From Bryum argenteum (Eukaryota > Streptophyta > Bryopsida > Bryales > Bryaceae), in the NCBI GenBank assembly GCA_037043015.1, contig CM073321.1, positions 39,948,420 to 40,012,419 of the forward strand: a stretch of 64,000 bases of DNA. Direction: 5' to 3'. The translations under genes were made by a program, and so were the position numbers. This document shows positions 35,331-47,489 of this stretch, in pieces (the first letter of the stretch is position 1; the number at the start of each line of letters is the position of its first letter). Under the pieces are notes generated by a model. The model ran no database searches and was not told the origin of the DNA. It saw only the letters and a list, made by a program, of their open reading frames with translations.

Positions 35331-36106
35331 TCACTCCCTCCTACCAAAATCAAGCATCCTGTACTTCTCGTACAGCGGATTTCCCGGGAGCATACGGCGC
35401 TTCCCTAACCTTGCGTGCTCCAACATAAACTCAGGAATATTTTTTTGAGAATTATAAAGCTCGAATATCAGAGGCTGCAGAATCCTCTGAAAGTAAGGCT
35501 GGCCACTCACATTCTGCTCCGAGGTCAAAGTGTAGGTGTGAGGGTGGAATGCATTGTAAGGATTGTTCAAAACGTTCTTGTAGGGGGAGTCGTCGATGAG
35601 AAGCATGTTATCAGAATTAGCACCACGAGCCCTGAGGTCAGGACTCATTTCCAGGAGATGCTCAATTGACTTAATAAAGAAGGGCCGGTCAGGATTATCA
35701 GGCTCCTGGTAGCAACTCCGGAAGCAATATCCCTGATCAAACTCCAAGCAGTTCCTAGGGAGCATTGGACAAACGGAGCGAATAAATTCGATCCTCGGAG
35801 TAAGGTTCTTCGCAGTGACCGAGGACCAGAAACAAATTTGCCAGTCAGCATCGACGCAGAACTGAATTACTGACTGAAGGCCAGGTCTTGCCCTTGCCTC
35901 CTGCTTCTGCCACCGGGGACGATCCCCACCAGAAATGATCCTACGAGGAACGAAGTGAATGAGAGTGCCATTCACGTTGAACAGAATAAAATATTTACGA
36001 CGGGCTACCTGCCCTCCAGTTGAGAGAGGAGTCGAAATGGAGGTGCCCTGCCGCGATCCATGAGACGCGGAGTCCACGAACTCCTTGTTCTCAGATTGAC
36101 CTGACT
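35331..36106 (-). CDS. Unit B: HAD-b exon
   Basis: Open from the acceptor to the stop. FCP1/NIF-like HAD with motif III DDSP intact but motif I FNVNG instead of FDLNG, so the catalytic Asp is missing. The region between motif I and RPGLQSVIQFCVDADWQ is longer than in HAD-a and rich in Arg. It joins in phase to the acidic exon at 36,516. Confidence 0.6.
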
Positions 36107-38780
36107 CTGCATGAGATTAGAGCATTTGTACAATAAGCAAAAGAGCAGCAAGAATTACGCAACAAAGTGAGAAACGAGCGATACAGAGGTGGCAGTGGAT
36201 ACAAATAACATCAAACACCATGATAGAAGGGAGAAGAATAGTGCAAAGAAAGGACATGATGACTTGTCGGCTGGCAGCCGATAAGCCGAAAAATACTGCT
36301 GAGAGAAATCAACATCGGAGACAAGGGATACAGGCGGAAACGTGAAACGATAATAGGGAGTCGGTTGGCAGCCGATACAGTCTTACAGGGGAAGGAACTG
36401 GCCGAGCACGTTGCAACCAGGAGATTCTAATAACAAAACCATTCTAGAACCTAAAATGCTTATGCAATGGTGAGAAGAGACTATATACAAGAAACGCCGT
36501 CGTCTAGGACAAACCTTCAGGTAATTGTTGTTGCTGCGGGGAAACATGATCCGCCGCAGGTTGAGACAAAGCCTCGTTTGGGGCGTCGATGGCGAACACA
36601 TTATCGTCTACAAGGGCCGCCTCGTTTGGGGCGCTGATGTCGTACACGTCGTCCTCCTGGAGAGCCTCCTCGTTTGTTGCGCTGACGTCGTTTGCGTCGT
36701 CCTCCAGGAGGGCCGCCGAATCAACGGCAACTTCCCTTCAAGTATAGAACGCCTGCAATGCCGATTGAGCCCTCTGAACTTCCCTACATGAAGGAGCGGG
36801 AGATGTCGGCTGCCGGCCGATAAGGGCAGGAACGGATTGCGAAGGACTCTGAGGGGCACGAGACGGAGGAACCTGCTCCACGACGATCACCTCGTCCTCC
36901 GGGGCATTTTGCAAATCAACCTGCATCGTGGTCGCAGCACAAGCAGGCAGATCTGCTGTAGTATCAGGAGGCGGTGCTGACACGGTGACAACGTGTCGGC
37001 CGGCAACCGATACAGGCGGAGGGATGAGTGTGGCAGTCGATTCAGGGGGAGCCGTCGGCGTGGTTGCAGGTGCGAGTGACATAGGAGTAAGATCAATCTC
37101 CTCCAGCACTTCTTGAATCCTAACACCAGAGGCGGGACGTCGTCCAGGGTTGGCAGGCTCGCGGGACGAGACTGAGGGACCAGCGTCGGTCTCCATATCC
37201 TCGGAAGACAACGGTGGAAGCTCGACCCTATCCAGGTTGAGTCCCTTCGCACTTTGGACTGCCAACTTGACATGGTCCTGACTTTTGACGAACTCGATCA
37301 CGGACCTCACATTTCTCTACAAGACCAAGAACAAGAGTAAGAGATCCAAGGGAACCAAATAAGTACTGGAAAACGAATGAGGTGAAATAGACCAATATTA
37401 GAAGGTGTCGGCTGGCAGCCGATACAAAGCAAAGGAGAGGATGCCTTACCAATCCAAGCTTGGTGACGTTTCCGCTACCCCAGACGTTGATGACGGTGAC
37501 CTTCTTCGCGGTGAGAGTTGGCTTCAGCAACTTCTCGAGCGTGTCATGGTCGACACCGCAGAATCCCCCATTCCAATCGACAGCACTTTTAGGAGATGCC
37601 TGGAACCAATCGATTGGCTTTACAATTCCAGTATACTTCCTGAAAGTAGTCCAACTATCATCATCCCCGCGTACCTTTGGGTACGTCATGTTGAGTGTAA
37701 CAAGCGGGGAAGATTCCGTCACCGTCTTCTTGAACCCCCCCCCGAAGACACGGCTTGTAATAGACCGTCTGAACATACCATTCCGTATCTTCGGTTGTCC
37801 AGACTGCACAAAGAAGATCCCGTTGCTTCGCGCTCATGATGAACAACATCGGGATTGGGTAGAGAGGCCGAGTTGGAGTGACGTCGTGACCGTCCATCGT
37901 GAGGTCCTCATCCGGTATGGCCAATAGCTTCGTAGATCTCGTGCAAGACATCTGCAACTGTGTCCGCGAATTTGCACTCGAAATGCGCCTTCTCGGCATC
38001 GACCTCCTCCGTCGTAACCTCGACCTGAGAATACGTCTGAAGGATGGTGCTGAATATGGGCGGCGCAACACCGTTCTTCGACTTGTCAGTCGTCGGATTC
38101 ATTGCGCTGGCGCGACCATTGAGCCATTCATTCCCATCCGTATATTTCTTCAGGTCTGTCCAGATGTTGCGAACGACACTCGGGGTGAAATGGTGCTCCT
38201 TCGCCAACTTGTCCCAGTCTGAATCTGGGTATGGCGACCAGTTCGCATCCTTGCAAGAAAGCGGATATTTATTAAGCTGATACATAAGCTCGGTTGATAC
38301 ACCCGGTCGAGCTTCTTGTCGCGGCACCAATCCGGCAGTGTGAGTCTGTCCTTCGTCCTGCTGTTGGCCTTGATGCAGACGCGATTCGCGATGACCTCCG
38401 CCGCAAGCTCTTCAAGGTCGCAGTCACGGAGACCGAGTGTGGGGACAAGGTCAGTCTTCGTGATGTTCGAGATAGGTGTCCGCTTAATTAGTCCTTGCTC
38501 TTTGCCGTCGTCGCCAATGAGCTCACCTGCTTCCCAGGCATTGAAGACCTCAATCCACGTATTCCAGGCCTTGTCACCGACGAATACTAAGGGGAGCTTC
38601 GTAGACACCTTCTCGTTCACGAAGTGCGCCATGACTTGCGCCTTCGCAGACTGAAGAACAACCAAAAATATTCAGATGTATGAAGGCAAGAAGAAGAGCT
38701 GTCGGCTGGCAGCCGATAGCTGTAGATTAATGTAATGTGTCGGCTGCCGGCCGATAGAAAAGGCAGATGGTAACGATACC

Positions 38781-39297
38781 TCAAAGGCCAGTGACGGCTT
38801 CCCGCCTCCCTTGTGTAGCTCAGGGCACCCGAGACGCTTCCATGCCGCCCTCCCGAGTTCCGCGCACGATCGGAAGTTTTCTTTTGCGACCTTCTCTGCG
38901 ATATTAAGATTAAGGGCGTTCGACACCCTCACAAGATTGATGGGGTCCCTTGAGAACACTGGGATGATCTCGAATTCGAGAAGCTCCTTTTTGGCATCCG
39001 AGCCCTCGGGGTACTCGTCCGCCAACTCGCGGCAGGCTGTCACTGTATGCTGACCACCGATGATATACCAGTGGACGGTAGGGTGTTGCTACCAGGGAAT
39101 TTTCGGGGCGGTGTCGGGGTCTGTGTCGTTTAGCTTCCACATATCCAACTCCCCTGGCATGGAATCCATCACAGCCATCATCCCGGTATCGGTTTCAAGT
39201 GGAATACCATTCAAGTGGTTCCCGTTTAAGCGGAATACCATGGATCTCAGGCTTCTTCCGGATCGCCCCGTAGCCCTTGTAGATGGCTTTCACCTGC
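38781..39297 (-). pseudogene. Unit B: ParB-like domain exon
   Basis: Starts after acceptor TTCTTCGCAG and ends at donor GTATCG after GGKPSLAFE. The box IIGGQHTVTA is the counterpart of the ParB GERR/GHH-type box. An indel upstream of TDTGMMAVMDSMP and a TAG shortly before the box disable it. The following intron (about 38,657-38,780) carries two P2 palindromes; the corresponding introns of A and C each carry one copy of their own palindrome. Confidence 0.6.
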
Positions 39298-40334
39298 GAA
39301 GAACATAACAAATGAACAATCATGAATCAGAGATGATCAGAGGATGTATCGGCTGCCAGCCGATACATAGAGCAGAACCTCATAAGAGCAGGTGAGAAAA
39401 TCAAAATACCTGGCCCAGACGATCTTTCGCGATGCGTCTGTACTTGAGCTTGTCCGGAGCGATGTGTAGCTTCTCGCTAGGAATAACCTCCGGCAACCTC
39501 CGCTTCTTGTAGGGGAAGAGGTGACCAAGACCAGTCTCCAATGCCTTGTAGATTGCGTCGATCTCGACGTCCTTCATCTTCGAGGTCATTTGGTTGCCCT
39601 TAGTCAGGGCCTCGTCTAGGGAATACTCGATGGCATCCTTAGACGATTTCGCCCGTCTCCTGGGCTTGCTGGGATCTTGTGACCCTTGGACGTTTTCATC
39701 GCCGTCATTGCCAAGATCAACCATCTCTGCTGCAGGTCGCTTCTTCTTCAAAGGAGTTGGCTTCCTCTTCGACGACGACGGAGCCATAGCCGCTGCTGCA
39801 TCGATGGCGTTGTTACTATCCAACCTTGCGTAATCGATAGCGGACCACGCATCCATGAACTCCTCGATGGTCGCAGGCGCAACTCCATTGAAGGTCATGC
39901 CCTGCTTAACCGCCGGCTCACCGCAAACCGCCTCAGTGCATGCTGCCCACAGCATTGATACGGCGATGTAGTCGGTCGGGGCAGAGGGATCCCTCAGGGC
40001 CGGTAGGCTTATGAGAATGTCGACGTGCTCCACATTCTCCAAAATTTCGAGCACATCACCGTACCCAGGGATCATATTACCCTTGTAGAGGTACGAGCAA
40101 GCAATCTCGATTCGCTGGCTGGGGAGGACTCTCCAGCATAGTCCTCACTGCTGGATGGTTGGATTACCCGCCCATACTGCACGCGGGACGATGTCTCCAT
40201 GCTTGACATCCGTGTGTGCAAGTTCGACACCAAGCAGTCTAGCTAAGGCTGGTGGTTTTCTACAGAATAAAGACATGTGAGAGTATATTAGTAAACGCCA
40301 GTAAACGTACATTACTGTATATCAGTAAACGCAT

Positions 40335-40765
40335 ATCTTATCGACTGCCAGCCGATAGTGACAATGCACAAATATTCAGCGCTGACATGCATTGGTTACG
40401 ATGATAGTCTAATGACCTATAGCAAATAGCATGCTATTGGCTGCCAGCCAACAGAATAGAAGCTATCGGCTGCCAGCCGATACACGAGGCAGTGTAACGC
40501 GCTAAGGCAGAGGAGCTACTAACGGCCCGCGAGTACACTAAGCATTACAAGAGAGCAGGCTACAGCATAAGGGCTATCGGCTGCCAGCCGACACACTAAG
40601 CACTGTATTCTAAGTTAATACATCACTCGAGCTGTCAGCTGCCAGCCGATAGCTTGTGAGCTATCAGCTGCTAGCCGACGGCTCACAAGCTATCGGCTGG
40701 CAGCCGACAGCTCACAAGCTATCGGCTGGCAGTCGACAGCTCACAGGCTGGCAGCCGACACACAA
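40335..40765. repeat. Unit B P2 palindrome array
   Basis: About eleven copies of TATCGGCTGCCAGCCGATA / TGTCGGCTGGCAGCCGACA between the two divergent genes (about 40,338, 40,437, 40,463, 40,573, 40,634, 40,662, 40,691, 40,720, 40,745). From 40,634 the copies are 28-29 bp apart and separated by AGCTCACAAGCT-type spacers that are themselves nearly self-complementary. Confidence 0.85.
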
Positions 40766-42097
40766 GGCACAAGAAGATGACGAAAAGCTGAAAATGAAAC
40801 GACGCCAATCGAAACGGCGCAAACTGAAACGTCACAAAAGAGCTGAGTCGGCCTACGTCTTCGACGACGCCATCGGAGCTGTATCGGCTGGCGAGTGCTC
40901 GGTGTCGGCTGGTGTGTAAATTGCCTCCGCTCCCGCGCAAAGCTGTCCGCTGGTGCGTAAGGAATGTTGGCTGCTGCCTCCGCTCCCGCGCAACGCTGTC
41001 GGCTGGAGCGTAAGAAATGTCGGCCGCTGCTAGAAACGCTAAACCCTAAAACTAAACACTATCAGCTGCAAGCAGAGTAACGGCTAAGGCAAGAAAGCAG
41101 AGAGGAAAGGTGTACATGAAAGCAGAGAAGAGAGAAACAGCAAGGAAGGAGAGATGAGACAGCGCGTAGCGAATGAGAGGAGGAGAGAGCAAGTAGCAAA
41201 TGAGAGGAGAGAAATAGAAGAGAGGAGAGAGCGAAAGTGTGGAGAGAGCAAAAGTGAGAGCAGAGCGCAAAAGTGAGAGAGGAGAGCAAATTACAAATGA
41301 GAGCAAATGAGGGAGGGTGAACGGTTTACCCCCTCCGCGATTTTCGTAATGATGGCTATCGACTGCCCGCCGATTTGCGCCTTGCCCGCTTTTCAATCGG
41401 CTTGCCCGCTCTTGCATCCGCTTGCCCGCCCGCCAAAATTTTCTGAAGCTCGCGCCGCCAAAACGTCATTTCAAAATTTTTCATCCATTTCATCATGCTT
41501 TTCATCCTGCCTAGCAATAAGCCCTCCAAAAATTCAAAATCATTTGAAATTTGAGTTTGAAATCTTCTTGATTTGAGCGCCATCCACGCTCTGTCGTTTC
41601 AGATGGCTATCCATTCCCAACTGTTTCTAACATTTCATTTCATTTCTCGCGTGTTTCCTGACGCTCTGAGCGATTTGCTTTGTTGTTTTTGTAGTTTTCC
41701 CTGGCCAGAAATAGTCAAGAATTGCGTCATTGTGTTCCCCGTGTTAGTGCGCTTCTTTCTATATAGAGAGCAGTAGATAGCAGCCTTTTATTACTTCAGT
41801 TTTCACGATTTAATAGCTAGAGGCTCAATACCCTAGTATTAGACGCCAGCCGACATAGTGAATGACACCAGCCGATACGATTCCTTAGGAATCAGTCGGA
41901 TCTCCTTATATCGGCTGCTAGCCGATATAGAACTATCACGTGTCCGTCATTGTCCTGTCTCCCGGGTTTTGCAGAACAAGGTATCGGTCGGTAGCCGATA
42001 CCTGAGGTGGTTGTGTCTACTGCACCTGTCTCAATATTTCCTACGTCTCCTCAAGCTTTTAGATTCGCAATTGTGTCGGCCGGCAGCCGATAGATCA
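40766..42097. promoter_or_regulatory. Unit B divergent spacer / 5' leaders
   Basis: Lies between the ParB-arm gene (minus) and the DUF7869 gene (plus). It contains a short GC-richer segment (40,860-41,040), a long purine-rich AGAGAG-type tract (about 41,090-41,300), a second GC-rich segment (41,320-41,460) and P2 copies in the presumed DUF7869 leader at about 41,910, 41,985 and 42,074, the last ending a few bases before the ATG at 42,098. No core promoter motif can be assigned. Confidence 0.4.
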
Positions 42098-45000
42098 ATG
42101 AAGAGATCATGCTCCATCATGCTGGAAACCGAACCGATTGACAGCTTTCTCAAGAACGGCGGTTCCGGGAGATGGCGTATAGAAAAGGGCACAGTTGTCG
42201 CTCTGTCATTCGCAAAATTTTATTATGCTGGTACTGCTTCTATCAACCGAATTATCTCGCGAAAGCCATTTCTTTTAGACGTCCACGTTCTTGACGTCGC
42301 TCCAAATATTAAGATGATCATTCCGTTTCCCACTCCTAGCATTAAGTTTCTAAGTCAGTGTCCTGGTAACAACATTACATGGGACGTGAATGACGTGAGA
42401 CCCTTCGTTGATAACCTCAATGAATCATCCGAGCCTATCGGCTGCCAGCCGACACCCGGGCCATTAGATGAGAAGCCCATAAATCTGTTCCTCACTCTCT
42501 CTGTTAACATGGAGGTTGCTCTATTGCATGTTGACGGGACCGATCATCACTGTGTCGGAGTGGGCGTCATCGTTGAGTGCTCGCCTAAGGGCACCTGGGA
42601 GGGTTTTCGCGTCCCGCATAGCTTCTTTGCAGTTGTCAAGCTCACTATGGTGTATAAGGACTTTGTTGGTCTAGTAGCGTACTGTGAGAATCCTTCCCTC
42701 ACTCTGCTTAGCGAGTGCCTTGGGTACAAAATCCTTTGGAGCGGTTACAAACTTCGTCCTCTCGACGCTACGCCGCTGAATGGCAACTCTATCGGCCGGC
42801 TGCCAATACACCCCACGCTGAGGAGTGTCAAGGTTGAACCTCCCAGCGATGACGGTGGCAAAGACTCACCCTTCACTGACTGCTGTGGTAGTTCAGGTAA
42901 CCCGCATTATTCAACCGGTCTCTCTCATTTTGAGGGTAGCGACGACTGTGGGTCCGGGACGAATCCGCCAACCCGCGTCGATGTCCTCTCCTCTCAAGGA
43001 AATGAATCTGCTAATGATCTTCATGCTACGCCGTTTGACAACGGTATCTTCTCGCAGCCCTCTTCGGATAGTTCTGGTGGCGATAGCGCTGTCAACTTTC
43101 GCCCCTCTGTCTCACGCGGAACTGAAGATTTGCGACCGGATCCTCAAACGGTCCTGGATCGGCCTGACTGGAGGAATAAGTGCTGCGACCTACTGAACGA
43201 GGATCTTACCTTTTTTGGGCAGGCAATCATTCAAGTCTGTCTTCCGGATGAAGCCTGCGATGAGGATCTTTTTGGCGATACAGATGTGAGAGTAATGTTC
43301 ATATCACAGCACGATACCCTACAGCTCACGACAATGAGATGGCCTCTTTCGCGGACTCGACTTGAAGGCGGTCAACTCCTGTCAGACATTGTCATGCTCT
43401 GCTCTAAGGCCGCTCAGAATTCCACCTTCGAACATCCGGGACTTCAGGGCGTGCCTTGGAATCCCTACAGGTCCGTTCGTCGTAGACTCTTGTCAAAGGA
43501 GCAGCCCGCTGGGTCTGGGCTTAAATCGAAGACCTCGGATGATGAAATTCGCAAGGTTAGTTCACAGCTGTGCTGCAAGAGTAGGTGCTGTCAGACGTTT
43601 CCGTGGGAGTCTACTCGAATCCTACGTCGTAAGTACTATGCTTGCTCTTTTGAAATTAGAAGAGAGACAGCGTATGCCGTTCAAAGTCAACTTCATGTAC
43701 ATGAACCGGGAGGCAGGAAATTCATCACGCTTGAGAATGTTGAGGTCTGCAAGAACGCTTGGTATATCATTCACGGTGTCTCCATATCATCTTACCACGT
43801 CTACAAGGCTGCAGCAATGGGTGGATCAGTGAGCGGATCGCATGGCAATTCTGGAGTTGTTCGTCCACGTCCGCATACGATTCAGGCCAGAGCAACTCTG
43901 CAGAAGATTATTGACGAGAATGCGGACCAGATGCCTAACGAGTTCAGGCTTATTGGAAATAAGCGAGTTGACAATCTGAAGGTTGTTCCATCTGCGCTCA
44001 ACTGGGACACCATGCGCGAGCAAGTGAATCAAGTAAGTCCCAATCATTCTTATTTCCTCTTCGTCCTCGATGTCGGCTGCCGGCCGATACACTAGGTTGC
44101 TATGTTTTGGTTGTTTCCAATTAGACCATTCTTCTTTTTCTTCTTCTGTCAATTCCGTCGTGGCTTATCTAGTCAATGATGTGCTACTTGTCGGCTGGCA
44201 GCCGATACTCCGTTAGCGATTAGTTCCTGCTTATGTCAGTGCAGTTTTGTCGGCTGCCGGCCGATAGGAGGCGTCGACCTGGATGTTAACATGCTTCCTT
44301 ATCACCTCCTTCCAGGTGAATATCAAATGCCACCATAAGCCGGTCTCTCAGTCCACCATCAGTCAGCTTCGAAAGAACCACTTCAAGAACGTCGAGGTTC
44401 AAGGTGTTGGGAGCAGCTTCTCTAAGTGTACTGAGTGTGACTTCCTTGTGGAGTGCATATCCAAGTACCCAAGGGGCTGTGATGAATGGCAGGCATTAGT
44501 CGATGACCGGAATCGCCATCTCAATTATCAGCGTGCCTGCCGCCATATATATGGTGGCTGGAGTTCCCAGTCCTGCGAGAACCCCTCTGAGTTTCTATGT
44601 ATAATCCATGACAAGATGGATACCACGAAGACGGCCATTCCCAGAATGCAGAGGATTACAAAAGCCGCTGCTGGCCTTGGACAGATTCCGGTCTCTGTTA
44701 CCGGCATGTTGACACACGGCCACGGTGATTGTGCATACGCACACTACTCCACTGCGCTCTGGCCGGGGGATTCCAACTTCACCATCTCTTCTTTGTGTCG
44801 TGTACTGCGAGCGCTTGAGAAGCCACCGGTACGTGAATCCCGGGAGCTCTTTCCCACACCTCCACAGAACAGCTTCTTCCAAGCATTGCTACATGGAAAG
44901 TCTAGGTGTTTCGCATCAATCCCACCCGCCCTCGGGACTCAATTTGGTCCTTCACAACCTGGACGTCCGCTAGTTCCGCTTCCGTGTAAGCTATTCCTGC

Positions 45001-46301
45001 AACTTGATAATTCCGCGAAGGACAATAAGAACAGATTTGTCATGGCCTTCTGCTCTTTGCTGACCGCTCGGCGCATTTTTAGAGAGGTCACTGTTGGGTT
45101 CCTCATTGTTGGCCACACTCACGAGGATATTGATGCCCATTTCAGTTACCATTCCAAGCTCATCAAGCGGAAGAACACGTACGTTCTAGGCGATCTCATG
45201 AAGGCCTTTATGGACTCGCAGAAGACAATCGAGTTCATTCCTGAATTCGTTCAAGAGGTTGCGGATTTCAAATCCTACGTCAAGGACTTTCATCACGACG
45301 GTGTCAACAAAATTGTTGGACTTGGTGATATGCATCTTTTCAAGTTCTGGGTCGAAGAAGACGGAGACGATCGCGGCTGGCCTGTCATGAGGTATAAGCG
45401 GAAATCCACTGATTCTTCATGGCTCCCACCCGGTCCCCCCGTCAAGATGTGGACTTCTGACGAGCAAGGAAGACCTAGAATTCCATCTAGCAACCCACGT
45501 CCTGTTCCATTTAAGCCGTTATGGGGCGTCACGGAGGTGAACCCCAACAAGTTGAACTCTGTGAAGGAGCAAGCTCGTGCCTCGGAGTGCAATGACAAAC
45601 AGGGTTTCATCAAGCACGGTATATCTAAGTTCATTGAGTTCTGGAAGTCCGGTATGGCGCGTAACAGACGTTACTGCGAGGAGATGGCTGGAGTTGTTGG
45701 CTACTGGGAGCGAATCAACCGAGAGATCAATTCACCATTACCGTCTACCCGTGACGTTCTTGTGGAAGGTTTTTGGCCTATTTCAGACTGGACTCGTGAT
45801 CATTCTCGTTCCTCCCAAGATTCTGGATCTAGCTCCTCTTTCTCATAGGACATTACGCCTTAGGATGATGCAGATGCTTATCCTTACTGTGGTCCTGCTA
45901 AAGACCGACCGAGGCTTAACTTTAATCCATTCCGTGATGTTCTTCTTGGTGACTTTGTCTTATGCCGCCCCAGCGACGACCATTTCCTTCCTGTATGGTT
46001 GGGGCGTGTCCTTGAGTGTGTTGATCTGACGCCTGGTCCTACCTATGGCAATTTCAAGATCGAATGGTGGACCCCTATGCGAGCTAAGAAGGAAGGAAAA
46101 TTGATCATCGCTAGGGAGTGCTGGACACGCCGCTGGCATAAGGAGCCTTGTCTTCCTCAGATTGTGAATGTCAACATTGTTCTGTTCTCTCATAGGATGC
46201 CGTCACATGCAAGGAAAGGTCCACCAGCTACACATATCATTCCCGAGCAGGCCGCTGCAGCTGCAATGTCTAACCTTGAGGCCGCTGGAGCTGTTCTCTA
46301 A
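42098..46301 (+). pseudogene. Unit B: DUF7869-like gene, two exons, two TAG codons
   Basis: Exon 1 is 42,098-44,032 (645 codons); intron 44,033-44,315 (GTAAGT...CCAG, three P2 palindromes); exon 2 is 44,316-46,301, interrupted by TAG at 45,846-45,848 and 45,861-45,863. About 1,306 residues. The N-terminal part holds two tandem related segments (PTPSIKFLSQCPGNN ... VRPF and ENPSLTLLSECLGYK ... LRPL). Then come a Ser/Asp-rich linker, a Cys-rich segment (QLCCKSRCCQTF), an HTH-like region (GVSISSYHVYK), KCTECDF, IIHDKMDTTKTA, THGHGDCAYAHY, LQLDNSAKDNKNRF and GHTHEDIDAHF, and a C-terminal domain (FVLCRPSDDHFLPVWLGRV). All presumed catalytic motifs are intact, so this is the best preserved copy. 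I chose the ATG at 42,098 because the open frame upstream is palindrome-bearing leader. Confidence 0.7.
44033..44315 (+). other. Intron of unit B DUF7869 gene with three P2 palindromes
   Basis: GT-AG intron, phase 0. P2 palindromes at about 44,071, 44,189 and 44,248. The unit E homologue has an intron at the same codon position with a different palindrome, and the unit C homologue has none. Confidence 0.8.
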
Positions 46302-46319
46302 GTTGTTCCTCATACATTT

Positions 46320-47210
46320 GTATCGGCTTCTGGCCAACACGCTTCATGTGAGCCTCCCTCGCATCCTCCCACTCTATGATGGACCTGCTCTGCACTTGTC
46401 GGCTGCCGGCCGATACTGATCTCATATGCTTTCCCACCAGAAACTCCGACCTCCTATCGGCTGCCGGCCGACACCACGCTCTAGCCGCTGGTTCTTATCC
46501 GACTCACCTCACTACTGCGTTTAATGTCTATAATCCGTGCATACCCGTTGTATTTTTGCTACGGCATACTCATCATTATCAATATGCTGCAGCTCATTCC
46601 ATTACTCTTGTTTTCGGTCTTTCCTATCCATGACAGTTGATTGGAGTATATTCATCGTTTTCACGATTGTAGCGTTCATTGGTTGCTTTGTTGTACTTCC
46701 TCCTTCTCTCTAGTTTACTGTTTTCGGCTGGCGGCCGATAAGTGACTTAGCTACCTATGGCTTTCCGATACTCTATATCCTACTCTCTCTTTAATGTAGC
46801 GATCATTGTATCGTACACTTTTAATGTACTCCTCTTTGTTCATTCGTCTCGCTTTTCTCGGCTGGCGGCCGATATTGGACTTTGCTGTTCATGGCATTGT
46901 ATCCATGTATCCCTCTCAATCATATTGAATTGATCTGTGTATGAATGAGTGTGCAACCTTTTGGATTCCTTTTCTGAGCTGAGTTCTGAAATTGTTACTA
47001 CTACTTCGTCATATTCCTTGGGCTTCTATCGGCGGCCGTCCGATACGGAATTTCACCTAATGTGGGTTGGGGACGGGAACTGTAGTCTACGGTCTAAGGT
47101 TCAGGGTTTAGGGTCTAGGGTTCAAGGTCTTTAGGGTTTAGGGTTTAGGGTTTAGGGTTTAGGGTTTAGGGTTTAGCGGTTTTAGTTGTATTGGCCTTCG
47201 GCCGATATAA
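46320..47210. repeat. Unit B 3' tail with P2 palindromes
   Basis: Noncoding. P2 copies lie at about 46,398, 46,455, 46,722, 46,858, 47,026 and 47,190. Composition changes to very AT-rich at about 47,215, which I take as the right edge of unit B. Confidence 0.7.
47083..47177 (+). repeat. Interstitial plant telomere repeat (TTTAGGG)n
   Basis: Degenerate then perfect TTTAGGG units: five to six perfect units near 47,140-47,173, preceded by variants such as GGTTCAGGG and GGTCTAGGG. Located about 30 bp inside the right edge of unit B and followed by a last P2 palindrome. Confidence 0.9.
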
Positions 47211-47489
47211 TTTAGATAGTTTTTTTTTTTACATGCACTTTTCAATATATAATGCTTGATTTTCAATATATCTTGCTTGGTTTTCTTTTATTTATTAATC
47301 TGCCATACATTTTGATACTTATGTTTTTAGTGAAAATATCCATAAGTTCGGAATTTGTCCATAATTTGTTAAATATCCGTTTAAGGAAAGATGACTACTT
47401 TTGCGTTCAAAACTAAGTGAAAATATCTACAAAAAAATTGAGAATGAATAGACATCCTAAACTTTGATCAAATGTTCTAGAATATTTTA

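Larger units (their letters stand above)
35331..40262 (-). pseudogene. Unit B: ParB-like / disordered / HAD fusion gene, frameshifted
   Basis: Exons (minus strand): 40,262-39,410 (NLS-like SSKRKPTPLKKKRP; TGA near 40,149); 39,297-38,781 (ParB-like domain, WYIIGGQHTVTACREL, with an indel and a TAG); about 38,656-37,450 (central domain, about three frameshifts, one near a C-run at 37,735); about 37,319-36,516 (acidic disordered region, a TGA at about 36,739, three tandem EDDxNDVSATNE-like repeats); and 36,106-35,331 (HAD-b). The junction of the disordered exon (CCTGAAG|GTTTGT, phase 1) with the HAD exon (ATGCAG|AGTCAG) keeps frame, giving a single fusion protein. HAD-b shows FILFNVNGTLIHF (nucleophile Asp replaced by Asn), CFWSSVTAKN and MLLIDDSPYKN. 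P2 palindromes lie in nearly every intron. A first exon upstream of 40,262 was not found. Confidence 0.6.

Noticed and set aside
36525..36791. Plus-strand ORF opposite the acidic exon of unit B
   Set aside because: It is the antisense of three tandem coding repeats; the minus-strand frame continues the disordered region and joins the HAD exon in phase.
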